DNA from: DASZMJ01 sp035551935
Lineage (GTDB): Bacteria > Planctomycetota > Planctomycetia > Isosphaerales > Isosphaeraceae
Direction: 5' to 3'
Length of the DNA stretch: 18,046 nucleotides
Assembly (NCBI GenBank): GCA_035551935.1
Contig: DASZMJ010000517.1
Coordinates: 1 to 18,046, forward strand
This document shows, in pieces, positions 1 to 7,158 of this stretch. Made by a program: the position numbers and the translations under genes. Within the stretch, counting starts at the first letter, position 1; each line of letters begins with the position of its first letter. The notes beneath the pieces are model-generated. The model saw only the letters and a list, made by a program, of their open reading frames with translations, was not told the DNA's origin and searched no databases.

Positions 1-19
1 CAGCGTCAGGCTCGCTTCG

Positions 20-58
20 CCCACGGCATCGCTCCTTTGCGAGCGAGGCTACCGTGGG
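20..58. repeat. imperfect extragenic hairpin
   Basis: CCCACGG (20-26) pairs with CCGTGGG (52-58). Inside it TCGCTC (29-34) pairs with GAGCGA (41-46) around the loop CTTTGC, with unequal bulges between the two stems. It sits at the point where the PIN-like reading frame to its right stops looking like a PIN protein, so it resembles a small mobile or REP-type palindrome rather than coding sequence. The function is not known. Confidence 0.5.
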
Positions 59-251
59 AATGCGAAACGTGCAATTACTTCTGCGGACTCGCTTAGGCCG
101 CCGCGACCCCGCCGAGCCGAAGTGCTTCCTGAGTCGCGACACGAGGGCCTTCCTCACCCCGGAAATCCGCTCCGAGCTCGGCGCCTTCGGCTGCCGGTTC
201 ATCCCGAGCTTCGACGACGGCCTCGGCTTCGTCCGCAGCCAGGTGCCGTGA
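54..251 (+). pseudogene. C-terminal remnant of a PIN-domain-like protein
   Basis: The frame is open from position 3 to the TGA at 249-251. Only the part from about position 105 onward looks like protein: it reads RRDPAEPKCFLSRD, then AFLTPEIRSELGAFGCRF, then SFDDGLGFVRSQ. This matches my recollection of the C-terminal third of VapC-like PIN proteins in planctomycetes, where a strand ending in SRD is followed by a helix and a final DDGLGFIR motif. The N-terminal acidic residues of a PIN nuclease are missing; a hairpin repeat lies there instead. GTG 54 is only the nominal start and has no ribosome binding site. It could also be the 3' end of a gene that starts outside the window and is joined by a frameshift. 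Probably non-functional. Confidence 0.5.
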
Positions 252-293
252 CGATCGCGGCGCGGCGGCGCGGATCATCCAACGTGAACAGGT

Positions 294-351
294 CCGAACG
301 GGATGGGGACTGGCTCCGAGTCCTCGAGGTGCCAGTCCCCATCCCGTTCGG
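294..351. repeat. long hairpin between convergent genes
   Basis: A perfect inverted repeat of 20 bases, CCGAACGGGATGGGGACTGG at 294-313 against its reverse complement at 332-351. One further C-G pair closes the loop (314 with 331). The 16-base loop contains CCTCGAGG. It lies 42 bases after the PIN remnant stop and 48 bases before the end of the leftward DHFR-like gene, so it could act as a terminator in both directions. There is no T-tract. The length and perfection also fit a REP-like repeat. Confidence 0.7.
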
Positions 352-363
352 GCCTCACCGGAC

Positions 364-380
364 GGCGTGTTGCACACGCC
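364..380 (-). terminator. small hairpin downstream of the DHFR-like gene
   Basis: GGCGTGT (364-370) pairs with ACACGCC (374-380) around a three-base loop. It lies 19 bases beyond the stop of the leftward gene ending at 400. It is short and lacks a T-run, so the terminator role is only a guess. Confidence 0.3.
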
Positions 381-399
381 CCACGGGGATTCGGGCCGA

Positions 400-918
400 T
401 CAGGGCTCGACGGCGTACTGTAGCGATACGATCCCCGTCCCGTAAGTCCGGCTGCCCAGGAGCCTGAGCTTCGCCCCCCCGGCCGGGGGCGGCAAAAGGG
501 GCGTGCCGCCGCCGAGGAGGACGGGGATGATGGCGACCTCGACGGTGTCCACCAGGCGGGCGTCGAGCAAGGTGCGGAAGAGGGAGCCGCCGCCGAAGAG
601 CCAGATGTCCTTGCCGGGCTGGGAGCGGAGGCGGGAGATCGTCGCTTCGAGGTCGTCGGCGAGGATCGTGACGCCGGGGTGGTCCTCGGGGCGGAGGGTG
701 CGGGAGACGACGACGGCCGTCATGCCCGGCATCGTCACGCTGCCGCCGCGGGCGAGGGCATCCTCGAACGTCTTGCGGCCCATGAGGAGGGTGTCGAAGC
801 GCGCGAAGAGGGCCCCGAAGTCGATCTCGGGGTCGTGGACGATCCAGTCGAAGTTGCCGTCGGGGGCGGCGATATAACCGTCCAGGCTCATGGCGACCTG
901 GTAGCAGATCCGGCGCAT
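400..918 (-). CDS. dihydrofolate reductase-fold protein (RibD C-terminal family)
   Basis: A 172-residue protein of the DHFR/RibD C-terminal superfamily, close in style to YyaP/YwjB-like NADPH-dependent reductases. The N-terminus reads SLDGYIAAPDGNFDWI, the family signature for the first strand and substrate loop. LLMGRKTFED follows at about residues 45-54 as the cofactor-loop motif. IWLFGGGSLFRTLL near residue 105 is the second glycine-rich nucleotide-binding turn. The length is normal for a single-domain member. The substrate is unknown; members are often annotated only as dihydrofolate reductase family and are not the housekeeping FolA. The ATG at 916-918 is preceded by GGAG at a suitable distance. 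It is the last gene of a closely spaced leftward group, 12 bases after the GNAT gene. Confidence 0.9.
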   Translation of the reverse strand: MRRICYQVAMSLDGYIAAPDGNFDWIVHDPEIDFGALFARFDTLLMGRKTFEDALARGGSVTMPGMTAVVVSRTLRPEDHPGVTILADDLEATISRLRSQPGKDIWLFGGGSLFRTLLDARLVDTVEVAIIPVLLGGGTPLLPPPAGGAKLRLLGSRTYGTGIVSLQYAVEP

Positions 919-930
919 GGGACGCTCCGA

Positions 931-1431
931 TCAATCGTCGGGCCGGTGGAACCGCTCGCGCCAGAGTTCCTCGAAGACGTGGTAGCCGCCGGGGACGAGG
1001 CCGAGGGAGCGGTAGGTGGACTGGGCGTCGGCGTTGTTGTCCTCGACGTAGAGGCGAAGGCCGATGACGTCGGGGGCGGCCCGCGCGAGGGAGCGGACGT
1101 GCGCATACAACGCGCGCAGGACGCCGCGGCGGCGGGCGTCGGCGACGACGTAGACGCTCTGGAGCCACCAGACCCAGCCGTTGCGCCAGTCGCTCCACTC
1201 GCGGGTCACGGCCACCTGGCCGACGGGGCGACCGTCGGCGGGGGTCACGGCCAACCAGTAGCGGAGCCGGTCGGGGTCTGCCAGGGCGCGCGTCACGCCG
1301 CGGGCGAGCACCGCCGGGTCGAGCGCCTTGGACTCGCTCTCCCAGGCCAGGAGGCGGTTGAACTCGGCGACGACGGCGTGGTCGGCCGGGGTGGCGTCGC
1401 GGACGGTCACGGCCAGGGCGGAGGGGGGCAT
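931..1431 (-). CDS. GNAT family N-acetyltransferase
   Basis: A 166-residue acetyl-CoA-dependent acyltransferase of the GNAT fold. The N-terminal strand VTVRDATPADHAVVAEF is typical of the family. The VYVVADARRRGVLRALYAHV segment at about residues 108-127 is motif A, with the RRxG pyrophosphate-binding turn carried as RRRGVL. The C-terminal VEDNNADAQSTYRSLGLVPGGY is motif B with the usual asparagine and tyrosine. The substrate cannot be read from sequence. The ATG at 1429-1431 has a purine-rich stretch (GGGAGA) upstream, a little further away than ideal. It sits 23 bases after the rhomboid gene and 12 before the DHFR-like gene, which supports one transcript. Confidence 0.92.
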   Translation of the reverse strand: MPPSALAVTVRDATPADHAVVAEFNRLLAWESESKALDPAVLARGVTRALADPDRLRYWLAVTPADGRPVGQVAVTREWSDWRNGWVWWLQSVYVVADARRRGVLRALYAHVRSLARAAPDVIGLRLYVEDNNADAQSTYRSLGLVPGGYHVFEELWRERFHRPDD

Positions 1432-1454
1432 CGGCGGGCCGTCTCCCGTCGCGG

Positions 1455-2429
1455 TCAGAGCCGGTCGCTCCGCTTGTCGCGGGCGCGGCGGCTGGCCTCG
1501 AGGAGGATGCGGTTCTCCTCGTCGGTGAGGCCGCCCTTGCCCTCGCGGGCGATCTTGGCGAGGACCTCGTCGAGCCGGGCCTCGAGCTGCTCGGGCGGGA
1601 CGACCGCCACGCCCGGCCGCGCCGAGGCCGGGCCCGTCCCCTGCGACGGCCGCGGCGGGCCCGAGGCCAGCGACGCGCCCCGATCGCGGTCGCGATCGCG
1701 CGGCTCGGGGAGCACGACGCGGAGCCGCGGCCGTTGCGGCCGCGACGACCAGAGCCGGCCCATCCGGAGGTCGAACCGCTTATACAAGAACCCGTACGCC
1801 GCGCCGCCGAGGTGGCCGGCGAAGGCGACGGCGCCGACGTCGACCCCGCCGAACTGCTGAAGCAGGCTCACGAAGTCGAAGCCGATGTCCATCGCCAGGA
1901 TCAGCCACATCTCCAGCGGCACCAGGCCGAACAGCAGGAGCTCGCGGCGCGGGAAGTGGAGCGTGTAGAGCGTCAGGACCGCCAGCACCGCCCCCGAGGC
2001 CCCGAGCATGTAGGTGTGGTGATCCAGGCCGAGCCGCTCGCCGTGGTAGTCGATCAGCGCCCAGACCAGCGTGCTGAAGGCCCCGGCCACCACGTAGAAG
2101 ATCGAGAACTCGCGCGAGCCGTACATCTCCTCCATGTCGCGGCCGACGACCCAGAGGAAGAACATGTTGAAGAGGATGTGGAACTTCAGGTGGACGTCGT
2201 GCAGGAACGGCGCCGTCACGAGCTGCCAGACCCGGCCGCGCTCGAAGACGTCGGCGCTGTGGGCCGCGAGGAGGTCGACCAGCCGGTTGGCGTCGCGATT
2301 CTCGCCGAGCAGCTCGGCGAGGAAGACCGCGACGTTCACGAGGATGATCGTCTTGACGGCCGGGGCATTCGCGAAGAAGCCGGCGCCCCGCGACGAATCG
2401 CGATAGTATTCGCGGTCGTAGATCCCCAT
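1455..2429 (-). CDS. rhomboid family intramembrane serine protease
   Basis: A 324-residue multi-pass membrane protease. About six hydrophobic helices fill residues 25-215. Helix 2 carries HILFN (His84 and Asn88, the HxxxN motif). Helix 4 carries GASG with catalytic Ser145. Helix 6 carries the partner histidine in FAGHLGG (His206). All active-site residues are therefore present. A soluble tail of roughly 100 residues follows, with an RDRDRDRG patch and a terminal helix LTDEENRILLEASRRARDKR, a tail style common in planctomycete rhomboids. I chose the internal ATG at 2427-2429 (MGIYDREYYRD) because the 23 residues before it are arginine- and proline-rich and look untranslated. Cleavage targets are unknown. 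Confidence 0.93.
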   Translation of the reverse strand: MGIYDREYYRDSSRGAGFFANAPAVKTIILVNVAVFLAELLGENRDANRLVDLLAAHSADVFERGRVWQLVTAPFLHDVHLKFHILFNMFFLWVVGRDMEEMYGSREFSIFYVVAGAFSTLVWALIDYHGERLGLDHHTYMLGASGAVLAVLTLYTLHFPRRELLLFGLVPLEMWLILAMDIGFDFVSLLQQFGGVDVGAVAFAGHLGGAAYGFLYKRFDLRMGRLWSSRPQRPRLRVVLPEPRDRDRDRGASLASGPPRPSQGTGPASARPGVAVVPPEQLEARLDEVLAKIAREGKGGLTDEENRILLEASRRARDKRSDRL

Positions 2430-2504
2430 GGGCGATCCCGCTTGGACGACGGCCAATCCCCGCGCGCATCGCGGCGGGGCAGGGTCGGACTGCCGCAACG
2501 TTGT

Positions 2505-2533
2505 ATCATTGGCCGCGACGGCACGCCTGTCAA
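2505..2533 (-). promoter_or_regulatory. candidate sigma-70-type promoter for the rhomboid group
   Basis: On the minus strand, TTGACA (complement 2528-2533) is followed after 17 bases by AATGAT (complement 2505-2510). The first box is a perfect consensus and the second matches four of six. It lies about 75 bases before the rhomboid ATG, in the gap after the STAS gene. It suggests that the rhomboid, GNAT and DHFR-like genes start their own transcript. Confidence 0.4.
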
Positions 2534-2591
2534 CGGGTCCGATGCATGTTATCAGCGTCGGCCCGGGCCGACGCGGCCGTGGCGGCGCGGC

Positions 2592-2969
2592 TCAGTCGGC
2601 CTCGAGGGCCTCGATCGCCTCGCGGCGGTTGGCGTACGTCGGCCAGACCATGTCCAGCGAGGTCACGCGCAGCAACTCGCGGGCACGGTCCGAGACCCCC
2701 ACCAGCGCCATCAAGCCCCCTTTGACCGAGGCGAGCTTCCAGCAGCGGAGCAAGAGGCCCAGGAAGATCGAGCCAAAGTAGGGGACCTCGGTCAGGTCGA
2801 CGACCACCAGCGGGCACTCCTGCGACCGCAATGGCGCGAGGATCAGCTCGGCGGCCTCGTCGATGAGGGTCGCGTCCATCAGCTCGACGGCCGCCGAGAC
2901 GACGATGACCGTGACCTCGCCGTGCCGCTCGATGGTGAACGCGTCCTGCCGTGACCGCGCGGTGTTCAT
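2592..2969 (-). CDS. STAS-domain protein (anti-sigma factor antagonist-like)
   Basis: A single STAS domain of 125 residues. The strand pattern TVIVVSAAVELMDATLIDEA, then CPLVVVDLTEVPYFGSIFLG, then GGLMALVGVSDRARELLRVT is that of SpoIIAA/RsbV-like anti-anti-sigma factors and of planctomycete stand-alone STAS proteins. The usual phospho-acceptor motif DSSGLG is replaced by YFGSIFLG. Ser67 is retained at the second serine position while the first serine is a glycine, so phospho-control by a serine kinase remains possible. No partner kinase or sigma factor is adjacent. I chose ATG 2969. An upstream TTG at 3002, preceded by AAGGGG, would add 11 residues and cannot be excluded. Confidence 0.85.
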   Translation of the reverse strand: MNTARSRQDAFTIERHGEVTVIVVSAAVELMDATLIDEAAELILAPLRSQECPLVVVDLTEVPYFGSIFLGLLLRCWKLASVKGGLMALVGVSDRARELLRVTSLDMVWPTYANRREAIEALEAD

Positions 2970-3074
2970 CGTGGGGGCGGGCCTCGTCCCGGAGCGGACC
3001 AAGGGACCCCTTTACGGTACGAGACCCCGCCGCGCCGAACAAGGGCAATCCGCCCCGTCCGCCGGGGCCTTCCC

Positions 3075-3308
3075 TCAGGCCGAGGGCCGGCAGTCGGCGA
3101 AGGCGCGGACGACCTCATACAGGTCGGCGCTGATCTGGAGCTCCTCGTCCTCGAAGTCGCGGAGCCAGACGTAGTTGTCGCGGTAGGCCTGGGCGAGTAG
3201 CGGGTACAGGTCGGCCAGCCGGATCGACACGGCGGGGGGGTTGGGCCCGGACCCGGGCCGGTCGTCGGCCTCGGGGCGTGGGAAGACGCGCAGTCGGGCG
3301 GTGGGCAT
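3075..3308 (-). CDS. small conserved acidic protein, function unknown
   Basis: A 77-residue soluble protein with no family I can name. After a proline-rich start (residues 1-25), the rest reads as two or three amphipathic helices: VSIRLADLYPLLAQAYRDN, VWLRDFEDEELQIS and LYEVVRAFADC. It is likely real because GGAGGAGG stands immediately upstream of ATG 3308 at good spacing, and because the helical part is hydrophobic-patterned and acidic, unlike shadow frames. The ORF stays open far upstream, but that extension crosses the REP-like palindromes and is not credible. It lies 105 bases before the STAS gene on the same strand, so co-transcription is possible. Confidence 0.65.
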   Translation of the reverse strand: MPTARLRVFPRPEADDRPGSGPNPPAVSIRLADLYPLLAQAYRDNYVWLRDFEDEELQISADLYEVVRAFADCRPSA

Positions 3309-3588
3309 CGTACCTCCTCCGTGTCCGTGTCCTGACGTTCGGGTCGCCGCCCGGCCAACCTTCGGGGAGGAGGCCGCCCGGCTTCGTCGCCTTTGGGATC
3401 GGCCGCCGGTCGCCCCCGCCATCACCGAAATCGGCCCGGAATGCGCGAGGGCGCCGGATCGTCCCGCCGTCAAGGCCCCTTGGCCCCGGAATCGTCGCTC
3501 CGGACGGCGATCGAAGACATGGTTTCGCGACCGATTGAGCCGATTCGAGCCCGAACCGCCATCGACGACGATGATTCGCGCCGGGTGC

Positions 3589-3612
3589 CACGGGTTCGGC
3601 CTCGAACCCGTG
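3589..3612. repeat. REP-like palindrome, copy A
   Basis: CACGGGTTCG (3589-3598) pairs perfectly with its reverse complement (3603-3612) around a GCCT loop. The full 24-base unit is the exact reverse complement of the core of copy B, 23 bases downstream. Copies of this kind facing each other resemble the two-unit REP/BIME arrangement described in enterobacteria. Confidence 0.75.
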
Positions 3613-3622
3613 CGCCAGGCGA

Positions 3623-3666
3623 CGCTGGGTCGCACGGGTTCGAGGCCGAACCCGTGCGACCCAGCG
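3623..3666. repeat. REP-like palindrome, copy B (extended)
   Basis: CGCTGGGTCGCACGGGTTCG (3623-3642) pairs perfectly over 20 bases with 3647-3666 around an AGGC loop. Its inner 24 bases (3633-3656) are copy A read on the other strand; the outer ten bases of each arm are extra. No REP-associated transposase gene is in the window. Confidence 0.78.
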
Positions 3667-3792
3667 CAAGGTTCTTTCCAGGTTCATTCGACACGCCAGT
3701 GCGGGCCGCGGGGCCCTGGCGGCGGCGTGGCGGTTCGGATAGCCTCGGGGCGAGCCGGCCGGAGGAATTCGAATCGGAATCGGAGGACCGCC

Positions 3793-4650
3793 ATGCGACC
3801 GCGAGACGACCGCTCGACCACCCGCCGCGAGGCGATCGCCGCCGCCTTCTCGACGGCCGGGGCGCTGGCCCTCGGCGGCCGGGCCCGCGCCGTCGCCGAC
3901 GACGACGCGCCGAAAAAAGCCTCATACGGCCCGTTCAAGATGGGGATCCAGAGCTACTCGCTCCGCCACTACAAGCTCTCCGAGGCGCTCGACAAGACCC
4001 GCCAGCTCGGCCTCCACTACTGGGAGTCGTTCAACGCCCACATCCCGGTCGCGCCGGAGAAATCCGAGTCGTTCCAGTATTCGGCGACCCTCGCCAAGAA
4101 GCTCGGCGTCGACGTGATCGGCTACGGCGTCGTCGGGTTCACGAAGGACCACGCCAAGAACGAGCAGCTCTTCAAGTTCGCCAAGGCCTTCGGCATCCGC
4201 TACCTCTCGTGCGACCCCGACCCGGATTCCTTCGACAGCCTCGACAAGCTCGTCGCCGAGTACGGCATCCCCGTCGGCATCCACAACCACGGCCCCGGCC
4301 ACCGCTACGCGAAGATCGACACGATCGCCGAGGCGATCAAGGGGCACCACGAGAAGATCGGCTGCTGCATCGACACCGGCCACTTCCTCCGCTCCCGCGA
4401 GGACCCCGTCCGCGCCGCCGAGGTCTTCGGCAAGCGGATCTACGGCGTCCACCTCAAGGACGTCAAGGACGCCAAGACCTTCACCGTCCTCGGACGGGGC
4501 GACCTCCGCACCGCCGACCTGCTCAAGGTGCTCGCCGGCTTGAAGTATGATGATTGCCTCGCCCTCGAATACGAGGAGAACGAGCAGGACCCCATCCCCG
4601 ACATCCGCGCCTGCCTCGAGGCCGTCCAGAAGGCCGCCAGGGGGCTCTGA
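3793..4650 (+). CDS. Tat-exported sugar phosphate isomerase/epimerase-like TIM-barrel protein
   Basis: A 285-residue protein of the xylose isomerase-like TIM-barrel (AP endonuclease family 2) superfamily. The N-terminus STTRREAIAAAFSTAGALAL is a twin-arginine signal with Arg11-Arg12, and ARA near residue 33 is a plausible cleavage site, so it is probably exported. Metal-site motifs follow in the expected order: YWESF near residue 77, HNHGPGH (164-170), IDTGH (193-197), GVHLKD (218-223) and the final LEYEE (258-262). Such exported members are abundant in planctomycetes and are linked to sugar or cyclitol breakdown, but the substrate is not readable. ATG 3793 has GGAGG seven bases upstream. The frame is open upstream through the REP palindromes, but that extension is rejected. 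Confidence 0.9.
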   Translation: MRPRDDRSTTRREAIAAAFSTAGALALGGRARAVADDDAPKKASYGPFKMGIQSYSLRHYKLSEALDKTRQLGLHYWESFNAHIPVAPEKSESFQYSATLAKKLGVDVIGYGVVGFTKDHAKNEQLFKFAKAFGIRYLSCDPDPDSFDSLDKLVAEYGIPVGIHNHGPGHRYAKIDTIAEAIKGHHEKIGCCIDTGHFLRSREDPVRAAEVFGKRIYGVHLKDVKDAKTFTVLGRGDLRTADLLKVLAGLKYDDCLALEYEENEQDPIPDIRACLEAVQKAARGL

Positions 4651-4692
4651 TCTTCCCGCCCCCTCTCCCCCCGGGAGAGGGGGCGGGAAAGA
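4651..4692. terminator. strong bidirectional hairpin between convergent genes
   Basis: TTCCCGCCCCCTCTCCC (4653-4669) pairs perfectly over 17 bases with 4673-4689 around a CCC loop, directly after the isomerase-like stop and 10 bases before the oxidoreductase stop on the other strand. Its position between convergent genes fits a shared terminator. It has short A/T flanks rather than a long T-run. Confidence 0.75.
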
Positions 4693-4701
4693 AGGCCGAC
4701 A

Positions 4702-7041
4702 TCACCCTCTTTCAGCCGACGACCCGACGGCGGCCCGATCGACGTGACCCGCAACGGCCCGCTCGGCCGAGGGTTCGACGGTGATGACGATCGACTTCGA
4801 CGCGGGCGTCAGGCTGGCGTCGGCGAAGTGATCGACGGGGACGAGGACGTTGGCCTCGGGGAAATACGCCGCGGCGCAGCGGCGGGGGATGTCGTAGGGG
4901 ACGACGGCGAACCGGGGCGCGACGCGGCGGACGCCGGCATAGGTGCTCACGAGGTCGACCAGCGGATGGTCGGCCAGGCCGAGCGCGGCGATGTCGTCGG
5001 GGTGGAGGAAGACGACGCGGCGGGCCTTGTACACGCCGCGGTAGCGGTCGTCGAGGCCGTAGACGGTCGTGTTGTACTGGTCGTGGCTGCGGATGGTCAT
5101 CAGCAACAACTCGCCGGGGGCGAGGTCGTGGCGGGGGATGGCCTGGACGGTGAACCGGGCGCGGCCGCCGAGGGCGGGGAAGTCGCGGTCGCGGGCGCTG
5201 TTGGGGAGCAAGAAGCCGCCGGGGGCGCGGACGCGACGGTTGAAGTCGTCGAAGCCGGGGATGACCGCCTCGATCCGGTCGCGGATGCGGTCGTAGTCGG
5301 CGACGAGCCCCTCCCAGTCGGTCGGGTCGTCCGGGCTGAGCGTCGCGCGGGCGAGCTTCGCGACGATGGCCGGCTCGCTCAACAGGTGCGGCGAGGCCGG
5401 CGCGAGGTGCCCGCGCGACTCGTGGACCACGCCCATCGAGTCCTCGACCGTCACGAACTGCGGGCCGGCCTCCTGCTCGTCGATCTCGGTGCGGCCGAGG
5501 CAAGGCAGCAGCAGGGCCTTCTTCCCGGTGACGAGGTGCGAGCGGTTGAGCTTCGTCGCGACGTGGGCCGTCAAGCGGGCGCGGCGCAGCGCGGCGTCGG
5601 TGAGGGTCGTGTCGGGCGAGGCCGCCTGGAAGTTGCCGCCGAGGGCGAACAGGACGTGCGCGCGGCCGTCGTGGAGGGCCTTGATGGCGTCGATCACGCT
5701 GAAGCCGTGATGACGCGGGGGCTCGAAGTGGAAGGCGCGGCCGAGCCGGTCGAGGAAGTCGGGAGGGGGCTGCTCCCAGATCCCCATCGTGCGGTCGCCC
5801 TGCACGTTGCTGTGCCCCCGCACCGGGCACGCCCCCGCGCCGGCCTTGCCGAGGTTGCCGCGGAGCAGGAGCAAATTGACGACCTCGCGGATGTTCTCGA
5901 CACCATTCTTGTGCTGCGTCAGGCCCATCGCCCAGCAGAGGATGACCCGCTCCGCCTTCCAGTAGATCTCCGCCGCGCGGCGGATCGCGGCGCGGTCGAC
6001 GCCGCTGGCCTCGACGATCTCGCCCCAGTCGGCCGCGCGGAGCGATTCGGCGAGGGCCTCGAAGCCGGTGGTATGGGCTTGAATGAAGGCATGATCGAGC
6101 ACCTCGCCGGGCCGGCGGCCCTCCTCCTCGAGGACTTCCTTCATGATCCCCTTGAGCAGGGCCACGTCGCCGTTGATGCGGACCTGGAGGAAGAACTCGG
6201 CGATCGCGGTGCCGCCGACGATCATGTCGCGGACGCTCTGCGGGTGGGCGAAGCGGACGAGGGCGCGCTCGCGGAGCGGGTTGATGCTGACGATGTGGCA
6301 GCCGCGGCGGGCGGCGGCCTCGAGCGTCGAGAGCATCCGGGGGTGGTTCGTGCCCGGGTTCTGGCCGACGACGAAGATGGCGTCGGCGTGGTCGAAGTCC
6401 TCGAGCGTCACCGTCCCCTTGCCCACGCCGATCGTCGAGCCCAGGCCGACGCCGCTCGACTCGTGGCACATGTTCGAGCAATCCGGCAGGTTGTTCGTGC
6501 CGAACTTGCGGACGAACAACTGATAAAGGAACGCCGCCTCGTTGCTCGTCCGCCCCGACGTGTAGAAGGCCGCCTCGTCGGGCGAGGCGAGCGAGCTCAG
6601 CTCGTCGGCGACGAGCCGGAACGCCTCGTCCCAGGCGATCGGCTCGTAATGGTCGCTCCCCTCCCGTCGCACGAGCGGTCGCGTGAGCCGCCCCTGCGCC
6701 TCGAGCCAGTGGTCCGACTGCTCGAGCAGGCGCGAGATCGGCCACTCGCGGAAGAACTCGGGGCCGACGCGGCGCGTCGTCGCCTCGGCGGCGACGGCCT
6801 TGGCGCCGTTCTCGCAGAACTCGGCCGTCGAACGGTCGTCCGGGCCGGGCTCCGGCCAGGCGCAGCCGGGGCAGTCGAAGCCATTCACCTGATTGATATG
6901 CAAGAGCGTCGACGCACCGCGGACCACCCCCATCTCGCGGACGGCGTGCTTGACCGTGCTGACGATCGCGCCGGCCCCCGCCGCGGCGTGCCCGTACGGC
7001 CGGACCTCGACCTCTTCCGACCCGTCGCGAGGCTCGCCCAT
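4702..7041 (-). CDS. FdhF/YdeP family molybdopterin oxidoreductase
   Basis: A 779-residue molybdenum bis-MGD enzyme related to formate dehydrogenase H, best matched to the FdhF/YdeP family. The signatures are GFDCPGCAWPEP (Cys57, Cys60), EFCENGAKAVAAEATTRR (Cys76), the Mo-ligand segment LPDCSNMCHESSGVGL (Cys192, in the place of selenocysteine in FdhH), FVVGQNPGTNHPRM, and GHSNVQGDRTMGI. Only three cysteines are visible in the N-terminal cluster region, against four in FdhH, so its iron-sulfur centre may differ or be absent. The reaction is unproven for this family; YdeP is associated with acid resistance in E. coli. I chose ATG 7041, with GGAG sites upstream. A longer frame starts at 7143 but reads through heptamer repeats. 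The adjacent fdhD supports a molybdenum enzyme. Confidence 0.92.
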   Translation of the reverse strand: MGEPRDGSEEVEVRPYGHAAAGAGAIVSTVKHAVREMGVVRGASTLLHINQVNGFDCPGCAWPEPGPDDRSTAEFCENGAKAVAAEATTRRVGPEFFREWPISRLLEQSDHWLEAQGRLTRPLVRREGSDHYEPIAWDEAFRLVADELSSLASPDEAAFYTSGRTSNEAAFLYQLFVRKFGTNNLPDCSNMCHESSGVGLGSTIGVGKGTVTLEDFDHADAIFVVGQNPGTNHPRMLSTLEAAARRGCHIVSINPLRERALVRFAHPQSVRDMIVGGTAIAEFFLQVRINGDVALLKGIMKEVLEEEGRRPGEVLDHAFIQAHTTGFEALAESLRAADWGEIVEASGVDRAAIRRAAEIYWKAERVILCWAMGLTQHKNGVENIREVVNLLLLRGNLGKAGAGACPVRGHSNVQGDRTMGIWEQPPPDFLDRLGRAFHFEPPRHHGFSVIDAIKALHDGRAHVLFALGGNFQAASPDTTLTDAALRRARLTAHVATKLNRSHLVTGKKALLLPCLGRTEIDEQEAGPQFVTVEDSMGVVHESRGHLAPASPHLLSEPAIVAKLARATLSPDDPTDWEGLVADYDRIRDRIEAVIPGFDDFNRRVRAPGGFLLPNSARDRDFPALGGRARFTVQAIPRHDLAPGELLLMTIRSHDQYNTTVYGLDDRYRGVYKARRVVFLHPDDIAALGLADHPLVDLVSTYAGVRRVAPRFAVVPYDIPRRCAAAYFPEANVLVPVDHFADASLTPASKSIVITVEPSAERAVAGHVDRAAVGSSAERG

Positions 7042-7058
7042 CTCCGGCGCTCCAAAAT

Positions 7059-7158
7059 AGTGCTGAGTGCTGAGTGCTGAGTGCTGAGTGCTGAGTGCTG
7101 AGTCGAAAGCCCAAAGGCAGGCGTGGGTTCGAAACGTCTCCACTCAGCACTCAGCACT
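7059..7158. repeat. heptamer tandem repeat with inverted copy
   Basis: Six perfect copies of AGTGCTG plus AGT run from 7059 to 7103. After 37 unrelated bases the same heptamer returns on the other strand at 7141-7158 (two and a half copies). In the leftward transcript the two blocks can form a 17-18 base-pair stem in several registers, between fdhD and the oxidoreductase gene. The left block lies in the intergenic gap. The right block overlaps the end of fdhD. Confidence 0.9.

Larger units (their letters stand above)
3309..3792. other. 484-base divergent intergenic region
   Basis: This gap separates the leftward small gene from the rightward isomerase-like gene and so should hold both promoters. 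I see no clear pair of -35/-10 boxes. The only strong structure is the pair of mirrored palindromes at 3589-3612 and 3623-3666. Arginine-rich open frames cross it in several registers but none has protein-like composition. Confidence 0.6.

Noticed and set aside
3241..3792. Long upstream extension of the isomerase-like protein
   Set aside because: The frame crosses both REP palindromes, is Arg/Pro-rich, and precedes a strong ribosome binding site with a Tat signal at ATG 3793.
4744..7080. Rightward open frame of 778 codons opposite the oxidoreductase gene
   Set aside because: It is rich in Ala, Val, Asp and Glu without domain patterns, a typical antisense shadow in GC-rich DNA. The leftward frame carries clear molybdenum-enzyme motifs.
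7042..7143. N-terminal extension of the oxidoreductase reading ALSTQHSALSTQH
   Set aside because: It is the translation of heptamer tandem repeats. The conserved protein starts after ATG 7041 with a ribosome binding site.
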